A DNA stretch of 64,000 nt from assembly GCA_018340805.1 (NCBI GenBank), contig JACMZG010000008.1, positions 14,792,261 through 14,856,260 of the forward strand. Direction: 5' to 3'. Position 1 is the stretch's first letter. The number at the start of each line of letters is the position of its first letter. Positions 47,580 to 59,900 of this stretch are shown here, one piece after another. The position numbers were made by a program, and so were the translations under genes. This DNA is from Microvelia longipes. Its lineage: Eukaryota > Arthropoda > Insecta > Hemiptera > Veliidae. The notes under the pieces are model-generated. The model was not told the origin of the DNA and searched no databases. It saw nothing but the letters and a program-made list of their open reading frames with translations.

Positions 47580-49860
47580 TCACTACTCACTAGCATACCA
47601 CTAGTGTGGTGTGCTTTCTAAATGATTTGGGAGTTCGTCGTAAGATTTAAGAGTATTTCTTTCTAGGGTTAAGATATGCTTATGTCTTAGGTGTAGGATT
47701 ACTTCTTCTTAACGTCCAAGACTGTTTTTTCTTAAGTTTAGGATAATTACTTACTTAAGTTTTGGATCGCAACTTCCTTAGGTTTAAGAATATTTTTTAT
47801 AGTTTAGTAAAGATGTTCATTAGGTTTGGTTTTAGATGCACCAATTCTTAATAAGTTTAATAAGTTCTTAAAGCTTCAGAAAGCTTCTTTTTAAAATGTA
47901 GAAGTACTTCCTTCGCAAAATTAAGGACTCCTAAGGAAGTAATAAAATCTAAGCTAAACTAATTGTAGTATCTTAAGTTTTAACTTGAATTTAACAACTT
48001 TTAAGTATGAATGTTAGTCTTAGGTATGGTTTAACGCCTAAATAGGTTTGCGGTGTTTATTAAATTAGTTTTGTCAACGGTTTCCTCACCCGCATATCAG
48101 ACGCGGGCCACCTCCCAGTCGCGTGCCCCCATCCATCTTCCTTCCTCAGTAAATACTTAATATTTTCCTTACTTAAAGCCGTACACTTTTTTCTTAACTT
48201 TATAACGAGTTACAATGTCTAACATCCTTGAGCCCGCATCTTCGTTGCGCTGTTGGTGGTTATTTTTCATCTCTTGAAGTTTTAAGATGGTTGTAAAAAT
48301 ATCGTTGCACATTTAATAATAAGAAAATTGTAAACTAAAGACTTTAAAAATATTTTTAAACAAGTTTAGAAGTAAAAGTAATTAAATTAATTTGATTATT
48401 AATTTAATTACTAGAATATTAAATTAAATTAAAAATTAAAGCTTGTGTGTCAAACTTAGTGTTATTAAATTCAGACTTACTATAGTGACAATGCGTAAAT
48501 TGTGTTGTATCGTTACGATTATACATTTTTGCTTTCAAAGAACTTGTAATCTTTACGAATTCTTAGTAAATATGTTTTGAAAAAAAGTTTTGCGTATAAA
48601 ATATATGTTTATAACATTATGATTTATGAAGCGTGTTTATGTTTCCATGTTTTACATTGATTTCTATTTTATAAATTGATTTCTGAAATTAAAGTATTGT
48701 TGGCACTTGGTATTTAAATTTAAATTAAATGTTGAAGTTGTCCTGACTAGCTGGAAGACTTGGTAAAAACTTAAAACTTCTAAAACACTTCTACGTTAGA
48801 ATGGAGTAAAGTGTACAAGTTATTTTACCTAACGTTATGATAACATCAGTTATCTGATAATAACTCCTCTACCCATTTAATCTCCATGCTTGTCAACATT
48901 TTATTTCTGACAGTTAAAGGCGGAAGTGACATGTATAGATTTGAATAAATTCTGACTATACTATGTATTCCATTCAATTTCTTTTCAACCATATCGGACA
49001 GTCAACTCTTACAAGATTCAGCTTAAAAAGACATCTGTCTTGAGAAATGTTACAGAGTTGATTCTCTGAATGAAAGAGCAGTGCCAGAAATCATTTGAAA
49101 TTATTTTCTCTTAGTTTAGTCTAAAGAATCTAGATTTAAATCTGGTCTACACTGTCAACAAGGCAGTCAAAGTAAGTCTAACAATCTGACTGTTACTGAT
49201 TAAACACTAATGACAACACATTGGATTTAGTACTCTTTCATCTTAAGTACGTATATTTTTTTTTTGAAAAAGCAATAATAACCTCATATTGTTTTTAAAT
49301 AATCAAGTTAAGTTTAAATTAAACAATGAACAAAACTAATAGACCTAACTACTTCAGTAGCTAAACATAAATATGCTATATTGTCCTTCTGAAGCAATTT
49401 TCAAAATGTAGAAATCAATATCAATTTCTTCCTTGAAACTCTATAAGAATGAAAGTCTATGAATTACAGTATAAAGTATAATTTAACATGTTATACAAAC
49501 ATGAGATGTGCAACACAAATAAGGTCTTTATAAATTTGGATGCTCACTTTCTCATGTACCTTATAATTATGTTTATATTGCTATGACTACACCTGTCACA
49601 TTATCTATTTAATCTTCCAACTTTCCTAGTTCCGTTTCGAAAATTATGTCTTTACATCCAAGTCTATAAGTCTCAACTCTTGTTTTATTTGAATCCTTCA
49701 GTTAAGTTATAGTGAAGTTATTAAGGAATAGAATTCTATGCCACTATAAGTTTAGTTCTCAAATATTTAAACTGACTTGTAACTACTAATCTTTGTGTTT
49801 TGTACTTACTTAGAGCCATTAGTTCCATTCCATGAATCCAACCTTGTCTGATCAAGCTCC
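47580..49860. other. no gene supported
   Basis: 47640-47850 has loose repetition of CTTAGGTTTAGGAT-like phrases. A GC-richer patch at 48085-48150 is unassigned. The remainder is AT-rich. Confidence 0.5.
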
Positions 49861-49870
49861 TCATTTTTCC

Positions 49871-50190
49871 CATAGAGATATTATTACTAGAGAGACCCTA
49901 CAGTTTAAATTTTTAAAACATCGAAAAAGTAACCTGACCACCTCGCATATAAATACAATCTAATAATCAGTACAAAATTTCAGTAACTTATGTTGTAGAA
50001 CGTTAAAAATACAAATCACAACACATGCAATGTGCGGGAAGCTGAAAACAATTGGTTTATTATAACCTTATTTTAATCTTGGAGGAGGTTTCAATGAGGT
50101 TACACAGAGCCCCTGAGAGCCCCAAAAAGATGTTTCAGGCCTCTCAATGTAAGAAGATAGGCTATGTCCCCTCTATTATATATCTCTCAG
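49871..50190 (-). mobile_element. hAT-type MITE, copy 2 (inverse)
   Basis: Inverse orientation to copy 1. It is flanked by an exact 8-bp duplication, ATTTTTCC (49863-49870 and 50191-50198). Left end CATAGAGATATTATTACTAG; right end mutated to TATCTCTCAG. The interior shares GAGGTTTCAATGAGGTTACA and CCTGAGAGCCCC with the other copies. Confidence 0.88.
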
Positions 50191-50199
50191 ATTTTTCCA

Positions 50200-51395
50200 A
50201 TGTAGCTTAGCATCCCTGGGAAGTTCAGAGAGACAGTTATTTTAGAGGGTAAGGTTATCATATACCTTATTATTACGTTTATGTTGCTTAGCAACAACTG
50301 GCACTGTATATATTTATTTAATGTTTAGTCTATAAAACCAAAATATATGCGTATCTTTCCCAGTTCCATTAAAGAAATTCTGTGATCACATCTAAATCAA
50401 TTAGTCTCAATTCTTTTTTTACAATTTCTTGGAATGTTCTTAATTTTTTAAGCAGACAAAATAAGGTAGTTTAGGACGCAGAACACCTCAAAATAGGATA
50501 TTTGGAGAGACAATCATTAATTATATTGGATTTTTGAAATTTGTAGGACCTAAGAAGTAGACATTTTATTAAAAAAAAATCCAAATTTTTAGCTTTTACT
50601 ATGCTTTTCCCTAATATTATAAGAAAAGAGGAAATAAAAGAACATTAGAACCCAATCAGCTCTCCTAATTTCTTTAAGCTCGTTTTTTGCTAAATTTCCT
50701 TTGTATTTCATATTGCAACTGATTTTTTTAAAATTTGATTCTCAACTCTCCTTTTATCTAGTCAGTTTTACTATACGTATGATATACATTCGTCTTATGT
50801 CATAATTTTTATATAACTGTTACATGGTGTAGCAAGACACGTGTTTAATCTATGACTGGGACATTTCTTTATCTATATTTACTCTCTATGAATAATATGT
50901 TCAAATTTATTATATGTTGTTATAAAGTCAATGATCCATGTAACAAGTCACAATTCAAGTGTTTGTCTATATTGTTCCCGAGCCTATAACTATAGATATC
51001 CACGCCTTTTAAGACGTCTATTTTCTATTTCCGATTTCTTTTAATATGAAATTATTGATTAGTTTTGGTCCTATTGAGCACATTGACATTCATAATTCAT
51101 TTCTAGTTTTTAGTTCTTTTTCCTTCCATAGGCTGACTGAAAAGTAAACAAATATACGACCGCTAACCAAAACATAATCGAAGAAACTAAGAGCTCTCAG
51201 AGTCTTGCCTCCTAAATAACCAAAAAATTAAAGGAAGTTAAGTTCAATACTTATTATTATAGTGATTGATAAATAAAATATTAGTTGTAAAGTAATCATA
51301 AAGTATTAAATAAATAAGTTATTAAATTAAAACGAAATGGTATCTAAATTCGGCTATTCTCGGAGTTCCAAGTGTAGAGATTTTTCTCTTCCAAC
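50200..51395. other. AT-rich, no gene seen
   Basis: No coding frame or delimited repeat. Confidence 0.55.
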
Positions 51396-51397
51396 CA

Positions 51398-51430
51398 TAG
51401 AGTATTGATTGATAATCAATCAATACTCTA
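51398..51430. repeat. near-continuous palindrome
   Basis: TAGAGTATTGATTGAT (51398-51413) is the reverse complement of 51415-51430, with a single base between. Part of it (ATCAATACT) is repeated directly afterwards. Confidence 0.85.
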
Positions 51431-51873
51431 ATCAATACTTTTGTTAATGCGGTCTGCGATGTTATTGTAATTGATGTTTTAATTAAAATTAAAGTAATTT
51501 AAACAAACCTACATAGTTTAGTTTAATTTTTTTTGGGTTTGACCAATCAGAAAAGCCGCTGCCGACCCAACACTTGAAAAGAGAGAAAAAATCCCTACTC
51601 CCATAACCGCTGTCGGGAAATAACCTCCTTACCGGCAATCGTTCACTGTTTGTGATTCTTCTTGTGTTTACACTGCTCTGAAAACTACTTTCTAATTAAT
51701 CATGAAAATTATATTATAAAATAAAACTACACAACAGAAATGTAAAAAAACATCGCCAAGAAAACACGGGTAAAATAAACTGATTTGTTTACAAATCCCT
51801 TCTTGTAGGGATATTTTTTTTAGAATAGGCTGTGCCTTAACTGTCCTGTCAAGATTTCTAAAGTAGTCAATAG

Positions 51874-52214
51874 CATACAGATATATACTAGAGGGGGCAT
51901 AGAGATACATATACTAGAAGGGGCATAGCCTATCTCAATACATGAAGAGGCCTGAAACATCTTTTTGGTGCTATCAGGGGGTCTGTGTAACCTCATTGAA
52001 ACCTCCTTCAAGAGTAAGTTTAATAATAAATAATCTTATTTCGGCTTTCAGCACATTGTTTGTGTTTTTGTTGTATTTCTAACATTCTACTATATAATTT
52101 GTTTTAATTTTGTACTTATTATTTGAGTATATTTATAAGTGAAGGTGGTCTGGTTACTTTTTCGATGTTTCAAAATTTAACCTATAGAGCCTCTCTAGTA
52201 ATAGTATCTCTATG
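51874..52214 (+). mobile_element. hAT-type MITE, copy 3
   Basis: Flanked by GTCAATAG (51866-51873) and GTCGATAG (52215-52222), an 8-bp duplication with one change. The left terminus is doubled: ATATATACTAGAGGGGGCAT is followed at once by ACATATACTAGAAGGGGCAT. This makes the copy about 28 bp longer than copy 1. The interior matches copy 1 throughout. Confidence 0.88.
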
Positions 52215-52224
52215 GTCGATAGAC

Positions 52225-52885
52225 TGTAGTTTATTATAACATTCACTACGTGGGACGATTCAGTGTATTGCAGGCTTAAGCGTTACTTTTTTTATGGGCA
52301 TAGGGCTAAAACAGAAGGCTAAGCGGAATCAAAACTCTCAGTCCCTCTCACAAGCGTAATTTTCTTATTCGAATGAGCTAAAAACTATGAAATTTACCCA
52401 TTACTACTTTTCATTTTATTTTTCAGTTTTGACTTTTAAAGCATATGCGTTATTTTAACTCTTGAAATAATCATATTTCAAATCTTTATCATTAATATTC
52501 TTTTGAATTTTATTATTCCTTCCTTTTCTGTAAACTAACTCAAGTTGACTACTTAGTCAACTTGTGTAATGTTTAATATATTAGTCAGCAGTCTTATTAA
52601 CAGTGTTGACTCCTATATAAGGTTTTCGGTGTCGCATTAAAACTCTATTAGCAATTTTACAAGGAATCAAACGATGCATTAATCTTGCATAGCTGAAATT
52701 GTTTTTGCTGATATCCTAAAATATTTTCTTAATTATTTCTAACAGGGCCTCTGTTGCGCTTTTAAAATCTAAGAGGTTCAGTTCTAGACACATTTATTCG
52801 ATACTAAGTTTATTTATCACCAGCATTACAGGAAGAAATAATTTTTAATTATCTGCTTTTTTGATTTTTATTACACAAATATTAC
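52225..52885. other. no gene seen
   Basis: AT-rich. A CAAGTTGACT/AGTCAACTTG hairpin lies at about 52541-52564. Confidence 0.5.
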
Positions 52886-52888
52886 GGA

Positions 52889-53292
52889 TTTTTTTTTTTT
52901 TTTTTTTTTTTAACAAATTTCTTTATTTTATAAATAATATAATACAAAACATTATTATTCCATGTATAAGGAAACCTCCTGCTGTAGACCAGGAGGTCTG
53001 TGCTGCAGGAGGGAAAAGGTACAGTACTTATACCACATGAGTATATAATATAATAATGTCCGTTGAGAGCCTTGCAACTCATCAGGGACAACCCCTGCGG
53101 GAACCACCTCAAGTAGCTGTGGCAACCAGCACGCTCAAAATGTAATCTAAAGTTGATGATAATTCATTTGAACAATAATCTTAAAAAAACTGAGAGCGTA
53201 AACCGGGATGCGAACCCCTGACCTCTGTTGTGTCAAAGATCAGTATAAATACTGTCATCTTTATATGACCTTGACATAAAAGGTGGCTTTAC
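52889..53292 (-). repeat. tRNA-derived SINE, copy 2 (near full length)
   Basis: On the minus strand it has a diverged A-box region (TATGTCAAGGTC), a B box GGTTCGCATCC (about 53216-53206), the body shared with copy 1, a CTCCTGC...GCAGGAG stem (about 52975-53010) and an AATAAAG signal. It ends in about 23 A (a T run at 52889-52911 on the plus strand). Length is about 405 bp. A 76-codon minus frame at 52882-53112 is an accidental frame within it. Confidence 0.82.
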
Positions 53293-53299
53293 TACATGC

Positions 53300-53610
53300 A
53301 TAAATTCTTTTAATAACTTACTAGTGACAAGCTTAGTTCCTTAGTTTAGCTTTAAACAATTATTGATAATTTTGTGACTACTGAAAGCATTTGCTTCTCT
53401 CGACTATCTAAAACAGTGAAACGTTCTCACCTCTTTAAATTAGTACTAAATAAACTTTACGTACAATCTACAATGTATTTCTAATTTGAAATTCTTTACA
53501 TTGTGAATAAGATTATAGATCGCAGAGGCACTAAAATAACATTTTTACCCTCCAGATCCAGTTTGACTTCTGTATGAGTAGTTCGCAGCACTAAGGTCGT
53601 AATGCACCGT
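53300..53610. other. no gene seen
   Basis: AT-rich spacer between the SINE and the 50-bp array. Confidence 0.55.
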
Positions 53611-53611
53611 A

Positions 53612-53785
53612 TGCTTTATCCGTGACGTGATAAGTTTTGCTTATCGGCTTATAATAAGACTTGCTTTATCCGTAACTTGATAAGTTTTGCTTATCGGCTT
53701 ATAATAAGACTTGCTTTATCCGTAACGTGATAAGCTTTGCTTATCGGCTTGTAATAAGACTTGCTTTATCCGTAACTTCATTGTT
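53612..53785. repeat. tandem array, 50-bp unit
   Basis: Three full units starting at 53612, 53662 and 53712, with a partial one at 53762. The unit is TGCTTTATCCGTAACTTGAT, AAGTTTTGCTTATCGGCTTA, TAATAAGACT. GATAAG and CTTATC make each unit able to form a small stem. Confidence 0.95.
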
Positions 53786-53799
53786 TATTGGCATTATCA

Positions 53800-55140
53800 G
53801 TGCTAACAAGTTTTGCTTACCGTAGTTTAATATAAGAGTATTAAATGAGAATTAAGTACTTGTTTTGTGTCTAGATTAGCTTCTTCGAATTGCTTTTTTC
53901 GTTTGTCCTGTATACTGATGATTAATGTTCATCCATTAATGACTAAGCGTTACTATGAGATTATTGTTTAAAATGATTTGTTGTCCATTGCGTCCTTTCT
54001 ACGAAGGTTTACATTAAGGCAGAGCCGTGACTGGAGGATCTACCAAATCCTTAGTGTGTCCTTACCCAGGAAGACAGGACTTCAACTTTAACCCTCTATA
54101 AAATATTAATTTTATATTGCTTTTTAAAACGAGGTAATGATGGTTTTAGTTTGTTTTATTTCTGGCTCGAGGCGATTTTTCCTAAACGGTCTCTTGTTGA
54201 GTTTTTTCGACTTAATATGTTTCACTCGTTTTTAAGTTGTCGATTTCTCACGGACGAATTTGTCGAGCTTCTCACCGAGGTCGAAGGTTTAAGTAAAGAC
54301 ATTTATTTCAGCCAATACCCTAAAGGTAGAACTTTATATCCCTGACTATAGTTGTATTTAGGTGATAGCTTGTTTGTGATGATCCGCTGCATCTCATGGG
54401 GAAGTATTATGTTCATCAAAAAACACTTTCACTCCATAACCAGAATCTATAACTTTAGGAAGTATTTTCATTTCCACTAATTTATTTCCTCCGACAACAA
54501 ACTGTAAAGCTCTAATAGCGACTAATGACCTGTAATCTGTCTATTTCGGACATGATCAACTCCTCTCCATCCGATCCACTTGATGAATGATTTCTTCTTT
54601 TTCATTTTCAAGTCGCGTTTTATAAAATAATTAAAAGCATTGGACTTTTTAAAGTTTATTGAAATACCAGATATGACAAATCTTAGAAATGCCTACTAAA
54701 GAGAGACTGTTATTTTATTTTAAAAGAAATTTCACTTTCCATTTTATTAAATATTTCCAAGTGTTTATTTATTTTATCGAGTCGGTTTATTAGATAAGTT
54801 GTTTCCCTCTTCTATAAATGATAATAATTTTGATTTTGATAATGGTTTCTTAATGGATTTTGATTTCATCCGTGATCCTAGGTTACTATTAAGTAAAATT
54901 ATAGATTAGAGAAAATAATGAATCATTTCAGCGCCTTCACGGTTTATTGGCAGCGACGCCCAGTTCTTCTTGGTTCATCATCAGGCCAAATCAGTTAACT
55001 ATTAACTTCGTTTGCTTTGTATAATTTTAGCGAATTTTCTTTAAAAAAATTGCTAATGAGATAGCTCGTGTGAAGGGGCACACCCCGTAATATGTCCAAA
55101 ATCTTTTAGAGGTCCCTGACCGCGAAAAAAATACGCTCAC
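53800..55140. other. no gene supported
   Basis: A 64-codon plus frame at 54151-54345 lies in a slightly GC-richer patch but shows no domain or clear splice sites. Confidence 0.5.
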
Positions 55141-55144
55141 AACT

Positions 55145-55165
55145 ATTAATATATTATATATATAA

Positions 55166-55203
<38 letters not shown>

Positions 55204-55205
55204 CG
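55145..55205. repeat. (TA)n array
   Basis: Imperfect TA repeat with several phase breaks. Confidence 0.92.
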
Positions 55206-55284
55206 TATATATGTACGTATTTCTTGCGAATTATTTGTAAACCTGGTATCTTTTGAATGGATAAACATTTTTTTATTAAACTTA

Positions 55285-55400
55285 GTACAAGAATCAACTT
55301 AGGGAGGACACGATCCCTATTGAAAACCAGATTTTTGTGACGTCATTAACCTGGTTTGCTGAGTCAGCAAAATTTTCAAATAATAGTAAAATTTAAAGGT
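55285..55400 (-). repeat. interspersed repeat R4, inverse copy
   Basis: On the minus strand: GCTGACTCAGCAAACCAGG, AATGACGTCAC, ATCTGGTTTTCAATAGGGAT, matching 33765-33835. A direct repeat of CGGTCCGRAGTCGATA follows at about 55449 and 55591. Confidence 0.6.
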
Positions 55401-55882
55401 TAAATTTTTTTGAAATGGTCCTTACTTATGTATTTTAAGACATAAAACCGGTCCGAAGTCGATACAACTACTTTCAGTGACCAAAACATCGAAAATAAAA
55501 GAATAAAATAATTTAATACAAACAAAACTCAAAAATTTTGGAGTAGGGTGTCTTTTTCAATGTTTTTTTGGGGTGCTAAATACAATAAAAGCGGTCCGGA
55601 GTCGATAAGACTACTTATCGACTACATCGACTACAGCTGCCATCCGTCATTGCAGCTGGTGAACTGTTCCAGGAAAACTGTTCTAAAGATATTCATATAA
55701 AATAGCATGTACTTTCAATTCTAATTCAATCTTAATTCTAAATTTCTTCTAAGGACAAGTTTTCTTAGGGTGGTGCATCTGAAATGTTCCAATCGGTATA
55801 TAATAGGTGTATAGTAGGTGTAACGAGAGGACATGAAAGTATTGGTTCAAGCCTGGCTTTTTTAAAGATAACGTTGTTGAGA

Positions 55883-55911
55883 GTACCTAGTTAACGTTGT
55901 TAACTAGGTAC
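55883..55911. repeat. perfect hairpin
   Basis: GTACCTAGTTAAC (55883-55895) and its exact reverse complement (55899-55911), 3-nt loop. Confidence 0.88.
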
Positions 55912-56261
55912 GACTTATAACATTATATGAAAAAGTTTGTGTAAATGTCTTAAAATTATGTCTTTCTATTATAAATATTCAAATTAAACAACCATATAAA
56001 AATAATAATGAAATATATTACGATTCTTCATTTAACGGATTGAAATGATTTAAAATTAGGCTGCTAAGTATGACTGCTTAGATTTTTCAGGCTTTCGTGA
56101 ACATAGAAACGAAGTTTTTCTATTACCTGATTAAATTGATATCTTTTGTTATTCTTTTCAGAGATTCCGGTCTATGCTTTAGTATCAAGTACTGCTCTTA
56201 ACTCATTTTGTCTGTATTTTTCAAAGGAAATAGTTAGCGCTAAAACACTAACTGATTAGAT

Positions 56262-56505
56262 AAACACTAACTGAGCTTTAAACTTGTGCAAAAAATAGTG
56301 CGCACTGCCAATTTTAGAGGCCTAGTTTTGTATAACCAACTGGATAATTATGCGAATTTTTTAAAAATACAGACGAAATGAGTTACGAGCTTAAGGAACT
56401 GCTTAAGTATAAAGCATAAACCGGAACCTTAAGCAAGAAATGGGGTGTTAAGCACGCAAATACGCATTCCAAAGGAAATTGGTCCCGGTATGTGGACCAC
56501 GGTGC
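56262..56505 (-). repeat. interspersed repeat R3, inverse copy
   Basis: Matches 5205-5465 in inverse orientation over about 240 bp. It ends about 420 bp from the stop codon of the NACHT gene and just beyond its likely poly(A) signal. Confidence 0.75.
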
Positions 56506-56667
56506 CAGAATTATTTATTCATAACTACAATAATTTACTTTTAGATTTTTTTATAATATATTTATTGCAATTATGTTTACAAAATTTTAATAAATATTTA
56601 AAATTACCCAAGATGTTAGAAATTTGTAAGGTGGTTCAATACGATGTAAAAAACCGTTTAGTTTTTT

Positions 56668-56673
56668 TTTATT
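56668..56673 (-). promoter_or_regulatory. probable poly(A) signal of the NACHT gene
   Basis: AATAAA on the minus strand, about 250 bases after the stop codon. It runs into an A-rich stretch and is the first canonical hexamer I found downstream. Confidence 0.5.
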
Positions 56674-56721
56674 TGGATTTATAATTGGAGTTTATAACCT
56701 CACTTTTTTATGAATGACCGG

Positions 56722-56770
56722 TGACGTCATTGCAGGGATCGGTAAAGGCGGTTTTCCTGCAATGACGTCA
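56722..56770. promoter_or_regulatory. 15-bp stem carrying two TGACGTCA sites
   Basis: TGACGTCATTGCAGG (56722-56736) pairs perfectly with 56756-56770; the loop is 19 bases. Each arm contains the palindrome TGACGTCA, the classical CREB/ATF (CRE) core. It lies about 155 bases past the NACHT stop codon and before the poly(A) signal, so it would be in the 3' UTR as a hairpin as well as a double DNA site. It could also be the ends of a tiny inverted-repeat element. Confidence 0.6.
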
Positions 56771-56924
56771 ATTCCTGACTACAACCTATCATTTCAAAGA
56801 CAAAATTTTGACATTCATAAAAACCCTCTAATTGAATCACCTTATAAACTCTATCAGCTTGAAAATAACCTTGTTAAAACTATAATACAATTTGATTTTT
56901 TTTTTGTAAAACCTATATCTAGCA

Positions 56925-59900
56925 CTACCCATCAAGTACAACATATACTTCTTCTTTCATCTTTAACACTTCTTGATCATCTAAAAATTTAACGTTTCTA
57001 TCAACTACTTTCATAAAATAATTAAACGTTTTAGGTTTTTGATATTTTAATTCTCTGAGTTGAAGAGTTAAAAATTGTCTAACTAACGAATATTCCTTTT
57101 TTGTTAGTACTGCATTAAAAGTTGTGAAATAGAATTCGTTATTTTTGATTTTTATCAGGAAATTTGAAAGGAAATACTCAGCGAAACTACGATGACTGAA
57201 GCGTAGCTGTTGATTACTATAATTGACGATGCCAATCCTGCTGATTTCGTCGCATCCATCTTTATCCTTTTCTTTTAAAAGATTAATAAAACTATTTAAC
57301 TCTTTAAGTTTTTTCTTCTCTGTAAATTCTGGCATGAGGACAGGCAAGGCTAGTTCTGCGTGTATTTTATTCAATTTATCTTCAAATAAAATATCCTTGA
57401 CGGTTTGAGATTGGTTACCCGACACCCCCAAACACTTCTCGCCGTTATACTTCTTCCACTTAATATCCACAAATGCTTTATAAAGAGTTAACAAATTGAT
57501 TTGCCCTTTTGTCATACTGCTTCGGTCGTCACCAAATATTTCCATCAACATAAATAAATGAAGGGGAATCCGAGAAAATGAATCGTCGTTTAATTCTTTA
57601 TCGACTCTTTTTATTTTTTCTTCTATTTCTGACTTCCTTACATTATTTATACGTTGATTTTTTAAATATTCTTCAATTATGTACTCTCGATTTTCGTTTG
57701 TTAGTAGATCCAACTGTAAAGACATTGTCTGTAGCTGTTTCTCCAAGTCTTGTCGCGTACTGTGTCTCGTAGTTACTAGGGTTGAAAAGGCTGGATTATT
57801 ACAGACGGCTTTAATAATTTTCAATGTATTTTCTTTATAAGCTGGCGAAATTTCGTCAAAGCCGTCAAATAAAAAGAAGATTTCAGGCGTTGACTTAATA
57901 TTTCGCGACTTACTCTGTATTTTGTTAAATAGAAGCTGTTGTTCAAATATGCGTTTTTTTTCTGAAGTCTCTCTTTGCAATATCATCTTAAATAAATGTT
58001 GAATTAGATGTGCCTCTTCGTCGTCGCGTATGCTATTGTTATTACTCTTAATATTATTCAGATTATATTTCTTATTTTCGTCTGCAAACTTATTTAACTT
58101 AACCACATACACCCAACTTGATGGATGATTGGTTTTTATTTTTCTCCCAATTGTTCTTATAAATGTGCTTTTACCGAAACCTGGGTTGTTTGAAATTATA
58201 CAAACCCGATTTTCTCGAAGAATATCAATCACATTAATATCCTTTATTGTTCCGGGTGAGTTTGATTCGTATATGAAATTATTAAGCAGGGAATGATCTT
58301 CTGTTGAATCTTTCCAACGAAACAGTGCTGTTTTTCCTTGTACTTTTGCTAATTCTAACCAATGAATATTAGACACATCTTTGTTATTTGAAATAAATTG
58401 TTGCCAATTTTGCCGTGTGATTGGCTCTTTCAGAGTAACTATTTTTATGGTCTTATTTATTCTTTTACCCTCTATACTTTTCCAATTTTCGAGTGTTAAT
58501 TTACTGATTTCGTTTTCTAAACTTTCGACGTCTTTTTTGTCACATCTAGAAGTGGGTTTGAAACCAGTTAGCAAGAGCACATTGTCACCCAGTTGATTTT
58601 CTTTTAAGTTCATTAAGTCCAACTTTACCTTTTGCGATGAAAGCGTTCTTTCTACATAAATTATTTTTTTGCCTTTGCCGCGTTTTTCACTAACATAATC
58701 GTAAGAATCTCCAATCTCCAATTTATTGTTTAATATTTTCGTCAATATTTCTGAATCTATTAGTTCGTCTGCTTCGTTCTCATTTATGATTTGGTTAATT
58801 TTAATTTGTTTTCCCTGAAATAAAATTCCTTTATTTATGATTAATATTTTGGATGTTTCTTGTAAATCAGAAAATTTGAATGAGTATGAAGTACTTAGAG
58901 ACGGTAATTTTTGGACCAAATTATTAGATAATTCTATGTTTGGTTTCAAAATAAGTATTATTTTATTTTTAAAATTATTGTCTTTATGTTGATTAAGAAT
59001 TTCTATCAGGTTTTCGCAAACATTATCTATCGCATTTTTATCCAAATCGTTATTTTCTTTTAAAACTAATAATGCAAGTAGATTGTGAGAATTGCTATGC
59101 TTAAAAGCATTTAAAATATAATTACATTTTCTTACGTCGTCTAAAATGTTTTTTAATCTAGTTACGATGAAATTATCTTCCTGAGAGTAATATGCCGACA
59201 CGTCGACTTGCTGGCATATCAAATTCAAACAGAGCACCGGATCGTCCGACTTGACTTCAAGAATAATATGTACCTCGTCTTCCAAGAACTTTTTAACCTC
59301 GATTCCAAAATCAAGTTCTTTTTTAAAAACTAAATTTCTGTCCATCAATTCTGACTTTAAGTGTTGACTCATACCTGTGACCACACAATTAGTATATATC
59401 TTATGTAAATCCTCTAAAAGATCAGTTGCCCTATCTTCCGTCATAACCTCTAATGTTGGGTGACTCCTGATGTTTAGCCATCGAATGATTTTAGATTGGA
59501 ACGAGTCGCTGAGATTTTCTGGATCTAACAGTCTAAACTTCTCCCCTATCTTGCAATTCACGAGTGATCTCATATCTTTATCATCAGGGAGATGTGTTAC
59601 AAATGTAAAGCGTTCCTTAAAGTTGTCGAATTGCTTATTAACATTTTCCCACTCAAAAAATAAATTAAAAAATGGATCTAAATCCTCTTCTGTTTTACAT
59701 CTTTGAAGTTCTGTTAAACATGGTAAAAAAGTGTCTAACAGATTATTTGTCCATGTGTTCTTATCGTTTTTACAGTATTCTAAAAAGGTAACTGGAAATT
59801 GGTTTTGATTGATATAGGCGAGAATTTTTTTTGACGATAGTATCTTTTTAAGCGCCATATTTCTAATGACAGTTACGTCGAATTTGATTTTATAGCATTG

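Noticed and set aside
52882..53112. 76-codon minus-strand frame
   Set aside because: It is an accidental frame within the tRNA-type SINE and begins inside the element body.
54920..54990. Hammerhead-like CTGATGATG on the minus strand
   Set aside because: There is no GAAA box at a usable distance.
56714..59706. Plus-strand frames of 61-92 codons overlapping or beside the NACHT gene
   Set aside because: They are antisense or adjacent to the real gene, have no domains, and arise from its codon composition.
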